A stretch of 64,000 nt of DNA from the NCBI GenBank assembly GCA_964559535.1, contig CAZLIC010000010.1:18739-82738 (forward strand), given 5' to 3'. A program made the translations under genes and the position numbers. Below are positions 1-7,621 of the stretch, piece by piece. Under the pieces are notes generated by a model, which saw only the letters and a program-made list of their open reading frames with translations, made no database searches and had not been told where the DNA came from. This stretch comes from CAZLIC01 sp964559535. Its GTDB lineage: Bacteria; Pseudomonadota; Alphaproteobacteria; Rhodobacterales; Rhodobacteraceae. Within the stretch, counting starts at the first letter, position 1. Every line of letters begins with the position of its first letter.

Positions 1-1902
1 GCCGAGAACGCAAAGCTGTACCTGCCGGTGGAAAACGTCGACCTGCTGTCACGCTTCGGGTCCGAGGAGGGGCAGCTTGACCGGCTGGGCGGCGGTGCCT
101 GGCAGGCGCGGAAGGCGAAACTGAAGCAGCGCCTGCGCGACATTGCCGAACGGTTGATGAAAATCGCCGCCGCCCGCGCGCTGCGGCAAGCGCCGGTGTT
201 CGACACGCCCGCGGGCCTGTGGGACGAATTCTGCGCCCGCTTCCCCTATCAGGAAACCGACGACCAGCTGTCGGCCATTGCCGACGTGCTGGGGGATCTG
301 GAAAAGGGCACGCCCATGGACCGGCTGATTGTCGGCGACGTGGGGTTCGGGAAAACCGAGGTCGCCATGCGCGCGGCCTTTGCCGCGGCCCTGGCCGGGC
401 ATCAGGTGGCCGTGGTCTGCCCCACCACGCTGCTGGCTCGCCAGCACTACCGCAGCTTTGCCGAACGGTTCCGCGGGTTCCCCATCAACGTCCGCCCGCT
501 GTCACGCTTTGTCGGTGCCAAAGAGGCCAATGCCACCCGTGCGGGCCTGACGGATGGCAGCGTCGATGTGGTGATCGGCACCCATGCGCTGCTGGCCAAG
601 TCGATTGCCTTCAAGGAGCTGGGGCTGCTGATCATCGACGAGGAACAGCACTTCGGCGTCACCCACAAGGAACGGCTGAAGGAGATGCGCGCCGAGGTGC
701 ATGTGCTGACGCTGACCGCCACGCCCATTCCGCGCACGCTGCAATTGTCGCTGACGGGCGTGCGGGACCTGTCGATCATCGCCACCCCGCCGGTGGACCG
801 CCTGGCGGTGCGCACCTATGTCAGCGAATTCGACACGGTGACGATCCGCGAGGCGCTGCTGCGCGAACGCTGGCGCGGCGGGCAGTCGTTCTTTGTGGTG
901 CCGCGGGTGGCGGACATTCCCGAGATCGAGGATTTCCTGCGCACGCAGGTGCCCGAAATCCGCGTCTGCGTGGCGCATGGCCAACTGGCCGCGGGCGACC
1001 TCGACACGCGGATGAACGATTTCTACGATGGCAAGTATGATGTGTTGCTGGCCACCACCATCATCGAATCGGGGCTGGACATCCCCACCGCCAACACCAT
1101 GGTCATTCACCGGGCCGACATGTTCGGCCTGGCGCAGCTCTACCAGCTGCGCGGCAGGGTGGGCCGGTCGAAGGCGCGCGCCTACTGCTTCCTGACCACG
1201 CGCCCGCGTACCCCGGTCACGCCGCAGGCGACCAAGCGCCTGCACCTTCTGGGCTCGCTGGACAGTCTGGGCGCGGGCTTCACGCTGGCTTCGCACGACC
1301 TGGACCTGCGCGGGGCGGGCAACCTGCTGGGCGAGGAACAGTCGGGCCATATCCGCGAGGTGGGCTACGAACTGTATCAGCAGATGCTGCAGGACACGAT
1401 TGCCAAGCTGCGCGCGGGCGGCGCGCAGGCGGCCGAGGCCGTGGAAGACGACTGGGCGCCCACGATCAACCTGGGCGTGCCGGTGCTGATCCCCGAGCTC
1501 TACATCCCCGACCTGGACCTGCGTCTTTCGATGTACCGCCGCCTGTCGGGCCTGCGCACCAAGGTGGAGCTGGAGGGATTTGCCGCCGAGCTGATCGACC
1601 GGTTCGGGCCGTTGCCGCGCGAGGTGAACACGCTGCTGGTGATCGTGCGGATCAAGGCGCTGTGCAAGGCGGCGGGCATTGCCCGGCTGGATGCCGGGCC
1701 GAAGGGGGCGACGGTGCAGTTCCACAACGACCGCTTTGCCAACCCCGCGGGGCTGGTGGCCTTCCTGAAAGCCTCGGGTCCGGGGGCGCGGGTGGCGGGC
1801 ACCAAGGTGGTGCTGGCGGCCGACTGGAAATCGGAGTCTGACCGCATCAAGGCAGCCTTCGCCATTGCCCGCGACCTGGACAAGGCGGCAAAGGCGGCGT
1901 GA
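1..1902 (+). CDS. mfd: Transcription-repair coupling factor Mfd, C-terminal part (5' cut by window edge)
   Basis: The frame is open from base 1, so this is the C-terminal ~630 residues of a protein normally about 1150 residues long. Mfd is a DNA translocase that removes stalled RNA polymerase and recruits UvrA to transcribed-strand lesions. The visible part holds the RecG-like SF2 motor: Walker A GDVGFGKT (nt 334-357), the DEEQ box (about nt 637), the TATPIPRT motif III, and in the second RecA lobe TTIIESGLDIP and the RGRVGRS arginine-finger motif. The C-terminal Mfd domain (LGVPVLIPELYIPD and the following ~100 residues) is complete and ends in TGA at 1902. The N-terminal UvrB-like and RNAP-interaction domains lie outside the window. 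Assignment is by family motifs seen directly. Confidence 0.97.
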   Translation, partial: AENAKLYLPVENVDLLSRFGSEEGQLDRLGGGAWQARKAKLKQRLRDIAERLMKIAAARALRQAPVFDTPAGLWDEFCARFPYQETDDQLSAIADVLGDLEKGTPMDRLIVGDVGFGKTEVAMRAAFAAALAGHQVAVVCPTTLLARQHYRSFAERFRGFPINVRPLSRFVGAKEANATRAGLTDGSVDVVIGTHALLAKSIAFKELGLLIIDEEQHFGVTHKERLKEMRAEVHVLTLTATPIPRTLQLSLTGVRDLSIIATPPVDRLAVRTYVSEFDTVTIREALLRERWRGGQSFFVVPRVADIPEIEDFLRTQVPEIRVCVAHGQLAAGDLDTRMNDFYDGKYDVLLATTIIESGLDIPTANTMVIHRADMFGLAQLYQLRGRVGRSKARAYCFLTTRPRTPVTPQATKRLHLLGSLDSLGAGFTLASHDLDLRGAGNLLGEEQSGHIREVGYELYQQMLQDTIAKLRAGGAQAAEAVEDDWAPTINLGVPVLIPELYIPDLDLRLSMYRRLSGLRTKVELEGFAAELIDRFGPLPREVNTLLVIVRIKALCKAAGIARLDAGPKGATVQFHNDRFANPAGLVAFLKASGPGARVAGTKVVLAADWKSESDRIKAAFAIARDLDKAAKAA

Positions 1903-1933
1903 GGACGGCCAACGGAAATCTGCGCTTTTGCCG

Positions 1934-1962
1934 TTGACGTCCCCCGCCGCATCGCCTATCCC
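1934..1962 (+). promoter_or_regulatory. Promoter of tRNA-Asp
   Basis: TTGACG (1934-1939), a 17-bp spacer, and TATCCC (1957-1962). The predicted start is a few bases before the tRNA 5' end at 1974. The tRNA-Tyr promoter has the same arrangement. Confidence 0.65.
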
Positions 1963-1973
1963 CCCCGGCACGC

Positions 1974-2050
1974 GCGGTTGTAGCTCAGTTGGTTAGAGTA
2001 CCGGCCTGTCACGCCGGGGGTCGCGGGTTCGAGCCCCGTCAACCGCGCCA
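1974..2050 (+). tRNA. tRNA-Asp (anticodon GTC)
   Basis: This is a 77-nt cloverleaf with encoded CCA (2048-2050). The acceptor stem GCGGTTG pairs with CAACCGC. The anticodon stem CCGGC/GCCGG encloses the loop CTGTCAC, giving anticodon GTC. The T arm carries GTTCGAG. The discriminator is G, as expected for tRNA-Asp. The gene has its own TTGACG/TATCCC promoter just upstream. Confidence 0.97.
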
Positions 2051-2110
2051 CTTTCCCCTCCGATCTTGAGCATCTGCCCGGGCCACCCCATATGGCAGTT
2101 GAGTTGCCGG

Positions 2111-2932
2111 GTGGTGGCGGTGGAAACACCTGATTTCGCAGACGTTGCAAGCGTGGTGGCCGATCCGCTGCGGTTCAAGGCCCGGTTGAAGATCGGGGAA
2201 AATGCCTATGGCACCTTGCGGCTGCGCAAGCTGGCCTTCGAGGCCTGGGATGCCGCCGGTGCTGCGGCCACCGGTGCCGCCGTTGCCGCCTCTCCGGCCG
2301 TGGCCACCACCTTTTTCGGCGCGACGGGGTTCTGGGCTGCGGTCGGGCTGGGCGGTGCCGCCGTCACGCCGGTGGGCTGGGTGATCCTGGCCGGGGCGGT
2401 GACAGGCGGGGCGTGGTTCGGCCTGTCGCGCGCGCTGCGCGGGGCGGGGCAGGACAAGCTGACGGTGATCCCCAACATGATCTCCACGCCGCTGGACGTG
2501 CTGGGGCTGCAACTGTTCGAACTGATGGCGCCGCTGGCGCTGAAGGTCGCGGCGGTGGATGGCGCAGTGGCCGAACGCGAACGCGCAGCGATCCGCGATC
2601 ATTTCGTGAAGGCATGGGGTTACGACGCCGACTTCGTGCGCCGCGCGGTGGACTGGACCGAGGGACGTCTGGATGGCCATGCCATCCGCGACCTGGCGGC
2701 GGCGCTGGCCGAGTTGAAGCGCACGAACCCCGATTGCGACGCCCGCGCGATGGGGCAGGACCTGATGGCCGACCTGCGGGCCATCGCGCTGGCTGACGGT
2801 CCCCTGGACGAACGCGAGGACATGGCGCTGGAACGCATCGACCGCATCTTTTCCGAGGCCGCCCGCCCCGCCCTGTGGCGGCGGCTGAAGACCTCGGTTG
2901 CCCGGCTGGTGGCGCGCCGCAGGGCGCCTTGA
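2111..2932 (+). CDS. TerB-like domain protein with glycine-rich membrane segment
   Basis: About 273 residues from the GTG at 2111. No strong ribosome binding site decides between GTG 2111, GTG 2114 and a TTG at 2066. Residues ~50-115 are glycine/alanine rich and hydrophobic (VGLGGAAVTPVGWVILAGA), suggesting one hairpin or two membrane-inserted helices. The C-terminal half (LKVAAVDGAVAERERAAIRDHF ... IALADGPLDEREDMALERI) is an all-helical, acidic repeat resembling the TerB/co-chaperone DjlA fold, with the typical D-G-x(3)-E-R/E motif occurring twice. TerB-like domains are linked to tellurite resistance and membrane stress; the actual role here is unknown. The tRNA-Tyr promoter overlaps its stop codon. 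Confidence 0.75.
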   Translation: MVAVETPDFADVASVVADPLRFKARLKIGENAYGTLRLRKLAFEAWDAAGAAATGAAVAASPAVATTFFGATGFWAAVGLGGAAVTPVGWVILAGAVTGGAWFGLSRALRGAGQDKLTVIPNMISTPLDVLGLQLFELMAPLALKVAAVDGAVAERERAAIRDHFVKAWGYDADFVRRAVDWTEGRLDGHAIRDLAAALAELKRTNPDCDARAMGQDLMADLRAIALADGPLDEREDMALERIDRIFSEAARPALWRRLKTSVARLVARRRAP

Positions 2933-2957
2933 CGCCCGTTTCCCCCTCGGTTATTGC
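2929..2957 (+). promoter_or_regulatory. Promoter of tRNA-Tyr
   Basis: TTGACG (2929-2934), a 17-bp spacer and TATTGC (2952-2957). The -35 box overlaps the stop codon of the preceding gene. The predicted start falls a few bases before the tRNA at 2968. Confidence 0.6.
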
Positions 2958-2967
2958 CCCGCTCAGT

Positions 2968-3051
2968 GGGCGATATGCTACAAGGTGTGGCAGCGGACTG
3001 TAACTCCGCCGGGGCGACCCGTGCCTGGTTCGATTCCAGGATCGCCCACCA
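2968..3051 (+). tRNA. tRNA-Tyr (anticodon GTA)
   Basis: An 84-nt type II tRNA with encoded CCA (3049-3051). Acceptor GGGCGAT pairs with ATCGCCC. The anticodon stem GCGGA/TCCGC encloses CTGTAAC, giving GTA. The variable arm is long (14 nt, stem CGGG/CCCG). The T arm is CCTGG-TTCGATT-CCAGG. Odd points: position 8 is A rather than the near-universal T, and the D arm is GCTA-CAAGGTG-TGGC with a G-T pair and no canonical A14. The anticodon and long variable arm still argue for tRNA-Tyr. Confidence 0.88.
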
Positions 3052-3161
3052 TCAACTCCGGCAACGCGGTGTTTCCGGTCGCTGCGTCCGTTTCGTTCCG
3101 GTAGCGGTGGACGGACCTGGCTTGCGGGGATATGGCAATCCAGACCAAACCGGACACTGCC

Positions 3162-3860
3162 ATGACCACGCCCATCAAGATCGCCCCGTCTATCCTTGCC
3201 GCCGACTTTGCCGCCTTCGGTGCCGAATGCCGTGCCGTCGAGGCGGCGGGGGCCGACTGGATTCATGTCGATGTGATGGACGGGCATTTCGTGCCCAACC
3301 TGACCTTCGGCCCGCCCATGGTGGCGGCACTGCGCCCGCACGTTCAGGGCGTGCTGGACGTGCACCTGATGATCGCGCCGGTGGACCCGTTCATCGGCGC
3401 CTTCGCCAAGGCGGGGGCCGACATTCTGACGGCGCATCTGGAATCCGGTCCGCACGTGCACCGCACGCTGGCGGCGATCCGCGCCGCGGGGTGCAAGGCG
3501 GGACTGGCGATCAACCCGGCAACGGGGATCGAGCCCGTCGAATATCTGCTGGATGACATCGACCTGATCTGCGTGATGACCGTGAACCCCGGCTTCGGCG
3601 GGCAGTCGCTGATACCGGCGGTGGTGGAAAAGGTGCGGCGGCTGAAGGCGATGGTGGGACGGCGGCCGATTCACATTGAAATCGACGGCGGGGTGACACT
3701 GGAAACCGCGCCGGTGGTGGTGTCGGCCGGGGCGGATGTGCTGGTGGCGGGGTCGTCGATCTTCAAGGGCGGGTCGGTGGAAAACCCGGCGCCCTACGCG
3801 GCGAACATCGCCGCGCTGCGGGCGGCGGCGGAACGCGGGCACCACGGAAGCTGGGCGTGA
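3162..3860 (+). CDS. rpe: Ribulose-phosphate 3-epimerase
   Basis: Interconverts D-ribulose 5-phosphate and D-xylulose 5-phosphate in the pentose phosphate and Calvin cycles; cytosolic. The start chosen (MTTPIKIAPS, 232 aa) matches the usual family N-terminus. An in-frame ATG at 3132 would add 10 residues, but its purine run is only one base away. Family motifs visible: IAPSILAADF near the N-terminus, HVDVMDGHFVPNLTFG with the catalytic Asp and metal-binding His, the HLMIAPVDP metal/phosphate loop, VMTVNPGFGGQ, and EIDGGV with the second catalytic Asp. The stop overlaps the start of gph (GTGA), so the two genes are translationally coupled. Confidence 0.96.
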   Translation: MTTPIKIAPSILAADFAAFGAECRAVEAAGADWIHVDVMDGHFVPNLTFGPPMVAALRPHVQGVLDVHLMIAPVDPFIGAFAKAGADILTAHLESGPHVHRTLAAIRAAGCKAGLAINPATGIEPVEYLLDDIDLICVMTVNPGFGGQSLIPAVVEKVRRLKAMVGRRPIHIEIDGGVTLETAPVVVSAGADVLVAGSSIFKGGSVENPAPYAANIAALRAAAERGHHGSWA

Positions 3861-4507
3861 ACCTGATCTTCGATCTGGACGGCACGCTGATCGACAGTGC
3901 GCCCGACATCCACGCGGCGGCGAACCGGCTGCTGGCCGGGGAAGGGCTGGCGTCGATGACGCTGCCGCAGGTGCGGGCGATGATCGGGCGGGGGGTTCCC
4001 TGGCTGATGCAGCAGCTGCTGGCGGCCTCGGGCCAGCCCGCAGACCCGGCGCGGGCGGCGCGGATGGCGGCGCGGTATGTCGACGGGTATGAGAATGCCG
4101 TGCATCTGACCACGCCCTATCCCTGGGTCGGACCCGCCCTGCTGGCGCTGGCCGATGCCGGGCACAGGCTGGCGATCTGCACGAACAAGCCGATGGCCGC
4201 GACCGAGGCGGTGCTGCGCCACCTTGGCCTGCGGGATTTCTTTGCCGCGATCATCGCGGGGGACAGCCTGCCCCTGCGCAAGCCCGATCCGGCACCGCTG
4301 CGCGCCGCTTTGGCGGCGCTGGGGGGCGGGGCGGCGGTCTATGTGGGCGACCACGAGGTGGATGCGGAAACCGCGGCGGCGGCGGGCGTGCCGTTCCTGC
4401 TGTACACCGAAGGTTACCGGGCCGGGCCGGTGGCGGCACTGTCGCCACGGGCCTTTGCGGATTGGGCGGCGCTGCCGGGACTGGTGGCGCGGATGGAGGG
4501 TTCCTGA
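3857..4507 (+). CDS. gph: Phosphoglycolate phosphatase (HAD family)
   Basis: Hydrolyses 2-phosphoglycolate to glycolate, a salvage step for the RuBisCO oxygenase product and for DNA-repair phosphoglycolate. The 216-residue protein begins with the HAD nucleophile motif DLDGTLIDS. It then shows a helical cap, a Thr motif II region (AICTNKP), motif III Lys (RKPDPAP) and motif IV (YVGDHEVDAETA). It starts with GTG inside the rpe stop and ends overlapping the next ATG by one base, so rpe-gph-DDAH-like read as one operon. Pairing with rpe is common in proteobacteria. Other HAD sugar phosphatases are possible, but the context favours Gph. Confidence 0.88.
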   Translation: MNLIFDLDGTLIDSAPDIHAAANRLLAGEGLASMTLPQVRAMIGRGVPWLMQQLLAASGQPADPARAARMAARYVDGYENAVHLTTPYPWVGPALLALADAGHRLAICTNKPMAATEAVLRHLGLRDFFAAIIAGDSLPLRKPDPAPLRAALAALGGGAAVYVGDHEVDAETAAAAGVPFLLYTEGYRAGPVAALSPRAFADWAALPGLVARMEGS

Positions 4508-5304
4508 TGATCGGCGAGGCGTCCTGTCGGTTTACCCATGCGATCCTGCGCCGCCCGGCGGCCAGCATTGCCCAGGGGCTGCGTGCGGTGGATACCGGCG
4601 CGCCCGATCTGGCGTTGATGCAGGCGCATCATGCGGCCTATGCCGCGGCGCTGCGCGCCACCGGGGCTGCCGTGACGGTGCTGGACGCGCTGCCTGCCTA
4701 TCCGGATTCGGTGTTTGTCGAAGACACGGCACTTTGCCTGCCCGCCGGGGCCATCCTCATGCGCCCGGGCGCGCCCAGCCGCCTGGGCGAGGCGGCCGAG
4801 ATGGCGCCGCATCTGCGGGCACTGTACCGCGAGATGCGCCGCATCGAAGGGGCGGAAAGCTTCATCGAGGGCGGTGACATCCTGAGCACCGGGCGCGAGG
4901 TGCTGGCGGGGCGGTCAGCGCGGACGAATGCGGCGGGGATTGCCGAACTGGGCCGGGTGCTGGCCGACTGGGGCTACCGCCTGCGCGAGGTGCATACCCC
5001 GCCGGGCGTGCTGCACTTCAAGACCGACTGTTCGCTGCTGGATGCCGAAACGGTGCTGGCCACCGACCGGCTGGCGGCATCGGGCTGCTTTGCGGGCTAC
5101 CGGGTGGTTCCGGTGGCGGCAGGCGAGGAGGCGGCGGCGAACGCGATCCGGTTCAATGACGTGGTGGTGATGGCAGAGGGCTTCCCGCAGACGCGGGACC
5201 GGGTGGTGGCGGCGGGCTTCCGCGTGGTCGAGATCGGCAACACCGAATGTGCCAAGCTGGACGGAGGGATGTCCTGCCTGTCCCTGCGGTTCTCGCCAGG
5301 CTGA
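4507..5304 (+). CDS. Dimethylarginine dimethylaminohydrolase-like amidinotransferase-fold hydrolase
   Basis: 265 residues from the ATG at 4507, which overlaps the gph stop (TGATG). The protein has the pentein (amidinotransferase) fold signatures of DDAH: FVEDTAL, the ESFIEGGDIL acidic loop, HFKTDCSLLD with the catalytic His, and near the C-terminus GGMSC with the likely nucleophile Cys257. DDAH converts methylated arginines (or arginine) to citrulline by a Cys-His-Glu mechanism. The closely related arginine deiminases and other guanidino hydrolases cannot be excluded from sequence alone. The link to rpe-gph is by operon position only. Confidence 0.8.
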   Translation: MIGEASCRFTHAILRRPAASIAQGLRAVDTGAPDLALMQAHHAAYAAALRATGAAVTVLDALPAYPDSVFVEDTALCLPAGAILMRPGAPSRLGEAAEMAPHLRALYREMRRIEGAESFIEGGDILSTGREVLAGRSARTNAAGIAELGRVLADWGYRLREVHTPPGVLHFKTDCSLLDAETVLATDRLAASGCFAGYRVVPVAAGEEAAANAIRFNDVVVMAEGFPQTRDRVVAAGFRVVEIGNTECAKLDGGMSCLSLRFSPG

Positions 5305-5320
5305 ACGGCGGACGGCGCGT

Positions 5321-5374
5321 CACAAATTCCTTGAAGCAAGGAATTTGCAAATTCCTTGCTTCAAGGAATTTGTG
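5321..5374. repeat. 54-bp perfect palindrome made of two hairpins
   Basis: The 54 bases read identically on both strands (27+27). Each half is itself a hairpin with a 10-bp stem (AAATTCCTTG / CAAGGAATTT, loop AAG or CTT). It lies between the convergent ends of the DDAH-like gene and the DUF442 gene, so it can act as a bidirectional terminator, but the double-hairpin perfection exceeds what termination needs. See findings. Confidence 0.9.
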
Positions 5375-5386
5375 TGCCGCCGCGGC

Positions 5387-5806
5387 CTACGCCAGCGAGT
5401 CGATCACCGCGCGCAGGTGGTCCAGCCGGTAGCCGAACCGCGCGGGGCGTTCGATCAGTTCGTCGGTCGGCAGGCGACCCGCCATGGCAAGGGCCCAGAC
5501 CACCGAACAGCGGTTTCCGCTGGCGCAGTAGGCAAACACCGGGCCGGGGGCGGCGTCGATGGCGGCACGCTGGGCCGTCACATTGTCCATCGTCTGCATG
5601 CCGCTGGAGAAGGGGTTTGCCACGAACTGCAACCCTGCCGCCTGCGCCGCCTTGCGCATCACCTCGGTATGCAGGGCCGGGGGGATTTCGCCGTCGGGGC
5701 GGTTGTCGATCACCACCTTGTAGCCCGCGGCGGCGATTGCGGCCATATCCTCGGGCGCGATCTGGGGCGAGACGGCGTAGGCGTCGGTCAGGCGGCGGAT
5801 GTCCAT
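5387..5806 (-). CDS. TIGR01244/DUF442-type phosphatase or sulfur transferase
   Basis: 139 residues. Last gene of a four-gene minus-strand operon; its start lies 19 bases inside the preceding YeeE gene. It carries the DUF442 (beta-lactamase-hydrolase-like, Blh N-terminal) signature: VIDNRPDGE in the middle and an active-site loop YCASGNRC, whose Cys-x4-Arg spacing resembles the rhodanese loop. In many bacteria this domain is fused or adjacent to a persulfide dioxygenase and works in sulfide detoxification, probably handling persulfide sulfur. Position downstream of such a gene supports the same role. Enzymatic activity is inferred. Confidence 0.82.
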   Translation of the reverse strand: MDIRRLTDAYAVSPQIAPEDMAAIAAAGYKVVIDNRPDGEIPPALHTEVMRKAAQAAGLQFVANPFSSGMQTMDNVTAQRAAIDAAPGPVFAYCASGNRCSVVWALAMAGRLPTDELIERPARFGYRLDHLRAVIDSLA

Positions 5807-6216
5807 CTTGTCCTCGGTCGCAGGGGAATTGCGGCGTACATACCCGCCACCATGGCAATTAGGAAGACCAGCGCCGGGGCGCCGCCAAAGGTGACCACGG
5901 CGATGGCCGGGCCGGGGCAAAGGCCGACCAGACCCCAGCCGATGCCGAACAGCACCGACCCGCCGATCAGCCGGGCATCCAGTGTTGTCGGTGGCAGGGC
6001 GGGCAGGGGGCTGCCCAGCAGCCCGGTGGTGCGGCGGCGCGCGGCCGCCCAGGCAAGGGCCATGGGCAGCATGGCCCCGCCCATAACGAAGGCCAGCGTC
6101 GGGTCCCAGTCGGCCAGGTTCAGGAAGCCCTGCACTTTGGCGGTGTCGGTCATCCCCGAAAACCACAGCCCCGCGCCGAAGGCCAGGCCGGCCAGCAGTC
6201 CGAAAAGCGTGCGCAT
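5788..6216 (-). CDS. YeeE/YedE-type sulfur transporter, second half (PmpB-like)
   Basis: 142 residues, four predicted membrane helices. It begins immediately after the stop of the upstream YeeE half (TAGATG junction). The motif GLCPGPA is the second conserved cysteine-containing loop of the YeeE/YedE fold; the first half (GCTSGHGVCG) is on the neighbouring gene. In this family two half-size proteins together form the thiosulfate or sulfur-carrying membrane channel. Its 3' end overlaps the DUF442 gene, so all four genes are likely co-expressed. Confidence 0.88.
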   Translation of the reverse strand: MRTLFGLLAGLAFGAGLWFSGMTDTAKVQGFLNLADWDPTLAFVMGGAMLPMALAWAAARRRTTGLLGSPLPALPPTTLDARLIGGSVLFGIGWGLVGLCPGPAIAVVTFGGAPALVFLIAMVAGMYAAIPLRPRTRWTSAA

Positions 6217-6636
6217 CTACAGCCACCCCGCCAGTCGGCCCAGCGTGACGGTGGCCATGCCGGTGCCGACGAAGATGCAGGTGGCGGCGATGCTGCGCAC
6301 CGACAGGCGCGACATGCCGCACACCCCATGGCCCGAGGTGCAGCCGTTGGCCAGCCGCGTGCCAAGGCCGGTCAGCAGCCCGCCCGCGGCCACCAGCGCC
6401 AGGTTTCCGGTGATGTGCGTGTCGGCCCCGAAGGCCGTGGCCAGCAGGCCGGGCGCCAGCACCAGCCCGGCCACGAAGGCCGCGCGTTCGCCCAACGGCC
6501 CGGTGCCGCTGCCATCCAGAAGCCCCGCCGCGATGCCCGAGATGCCCATGATCCGCCCGTTCACCAGCAGGAACATGGCCGCGGCGGTACCGATCACCAG
6601 CCCGCCCAGCAGTCCCCAGACCCAGGATATGTCCAT
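6217..6636 (-). CDS. YeeE/YedE-type sulfur transporter, first half (PmpA-like)
   Basis: 139 residues starting MDISWVW, with four predicted membrane helices. It contains NGCTSGHGVCG, the first Cys-rich loop of YeeE/YedE proteins. It starts 8 bases after the stop of the persulfide-dioxygenase-like gene. Family knowledge: PmpA/PmpB pairs sit in bigR/blh operons for sulfide handling. No BigR-type repressor is visible here. Confidence 0.88.
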   Translation of the reverse strand: MDISWVWGLLGGLVIGTAAAMFLLVNGRIMGISGIAAGLLDGSGTGPLGERAAFVAGLVLAPGLLATAFGADTHITGNLALVAAGGLLTGLGTRLANGCTSGHGVCGMSRLSVRSIAATCIFVGTGMATVTLGRLAGWL

Positions 6637-6644
6637 GATCTTCC

Positions 6645-7511
6645 TTACAATCCGTTGATCGGCACCTTCAGGTACCGCTGCCCGTTGTCTTCTGGTTCGG
6701 GCAGGTGGCCCGCCCGGATGTTCACCTGCAGCGCCGGGATGATCAGCCGCGGCATGCCCAGCGTGGCATCGCGTGCCTGGCGCAGCGCCACGAAGTCCGC
6801 GCGTGACTTGCCAGCGCCCACATGCACGTTCAGCGCCCTCTGCGCCCCGACCGTGGTTTCCCAGGCATACTGCTCGCGCCCCGGCGCCTTGTAGTCGTGG
6901 CCGACGAAGATGCGCGTGTCGTCCGGCAAGGCCAGGATGCGCTGCACCGAATCCCACATCTGTTCCGCCGAGCCGCCAGGAAAGTCGCAGCGGGCGGTGC
7001 CGAAGTCGGGCATGAACAGCGTGTCGCCGACAAAGGCCGCGTCACCGATGACGTAGGTCAGGCAGGCGGGCGTGTGGCCGGGTGTGTGCATCACGCGGGC
7101 GGGCAGCGTGCCGATGGTGAAGCTGTCGCCATCATCGAACAGCCGGTCGAACTGCGACCCGTCGCGCTGGAACGCGGTGCCTTCGTTGAACACCTTGCCA
7201 AAGGTGTTCTGCACCACCGTGATGTTGCGTCCGATGCCGATGCGCCCGCCCAGCCGGTCTTGCAGGAAGGGCGCGGCCGACAGGTGGTCGGCATGCACAT
7301 GGGTTTCCAGCAGCCACTCCACCGTCAGCCCGCGGTCCTGCACGAAGGCGGCCACCGCCAGAGCCGAGCGGGTGTCGGTGCGGCCCGAGGCGGGGTCGAA
7401 ATCCAGCACCGAGTCGATCACGGCGCAGGCGGTGCTGCCCGGGTCGGCCACCACATAGGTCAGGGTGTTCGTGGCCTGGTCGAAAAACGCGGTGACGGCG
7501 GGGGGCGTCAT
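6645..7511 (-). CDS. MBL-fold persulfide dioxygenase-like hydrolase
   Basis: 288 residues starting MTPPAVTAFF. The metallo-beta-lactamase/glyoxalase II metal site is complete: THVHADH (His71, His73, Asp75, His76), then HTPGHTPAC, GDTLF(M)PDFGTARCDFPGG, and VGHDYK. The DFGTARCDFPGG stretch is typical of ETHE1/Blh persulfide dioxygenases rather than glyoxalase II. These oxidise glutathione persulfide to sulfite using a mononuclear iron. It leads a sulfur operon with two YeeE halves and a DUF442 protein. An FNR-type box lies about 45 bp upstream of the start. Confidence 0.88.
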   Translation of the reverse strand: MTPPAVTAFFDQATNTLTYVVADPGSTACAVIDSVLDFDPASGRTDTRSALAVAAFVQDRGLTVEWLLETHVHADHLSAAPFLQDRLGGRIGIGRNITVVQNTFGKVFNEGTAFQRDGSQFDRLFDDGDSFTIGTLPARVMHTPGHTPACLTYVIGDAAFVGDTLFMPDFGTARCDFPGGSAEQMWDSVQRILALPDDTRIFVGHDYKAPGREQYAWETTVGAQRALNVHVGAGKSRADFVALRQARDATLGMPRLIIPALQVNIRAGHLPEPEDNGQRYLKVPINGL

Positions 7512-7554
7512 GGCCGGGCTTCCTTCTGTGCATCGGAAAAGGATTGGCCAGCCA

Positions 7555-7568
7555 TTGACCTGCGTCAA
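7555..7568. promoter_or_regulatory. FNR/Dnr-type binding site
   Basis: TTGAC-CTGC-GTCAA is a perfect 5-4-5 inverted repeat matching the TTGAY-N4-RTCAA consensus of FnrL/NnrR-type regulators. It sits in the 110-bp divergent region between the persulfide dioxygenase operon and the DksA-like gene, so it could control either or both. Confidence 0.7.
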
Positions 7569-7621
7569 GGCCCCAGGGTGACGCGGCAGGGCAGGGTGCC
7601 GGAAACCGAAGGGGATGCAAG

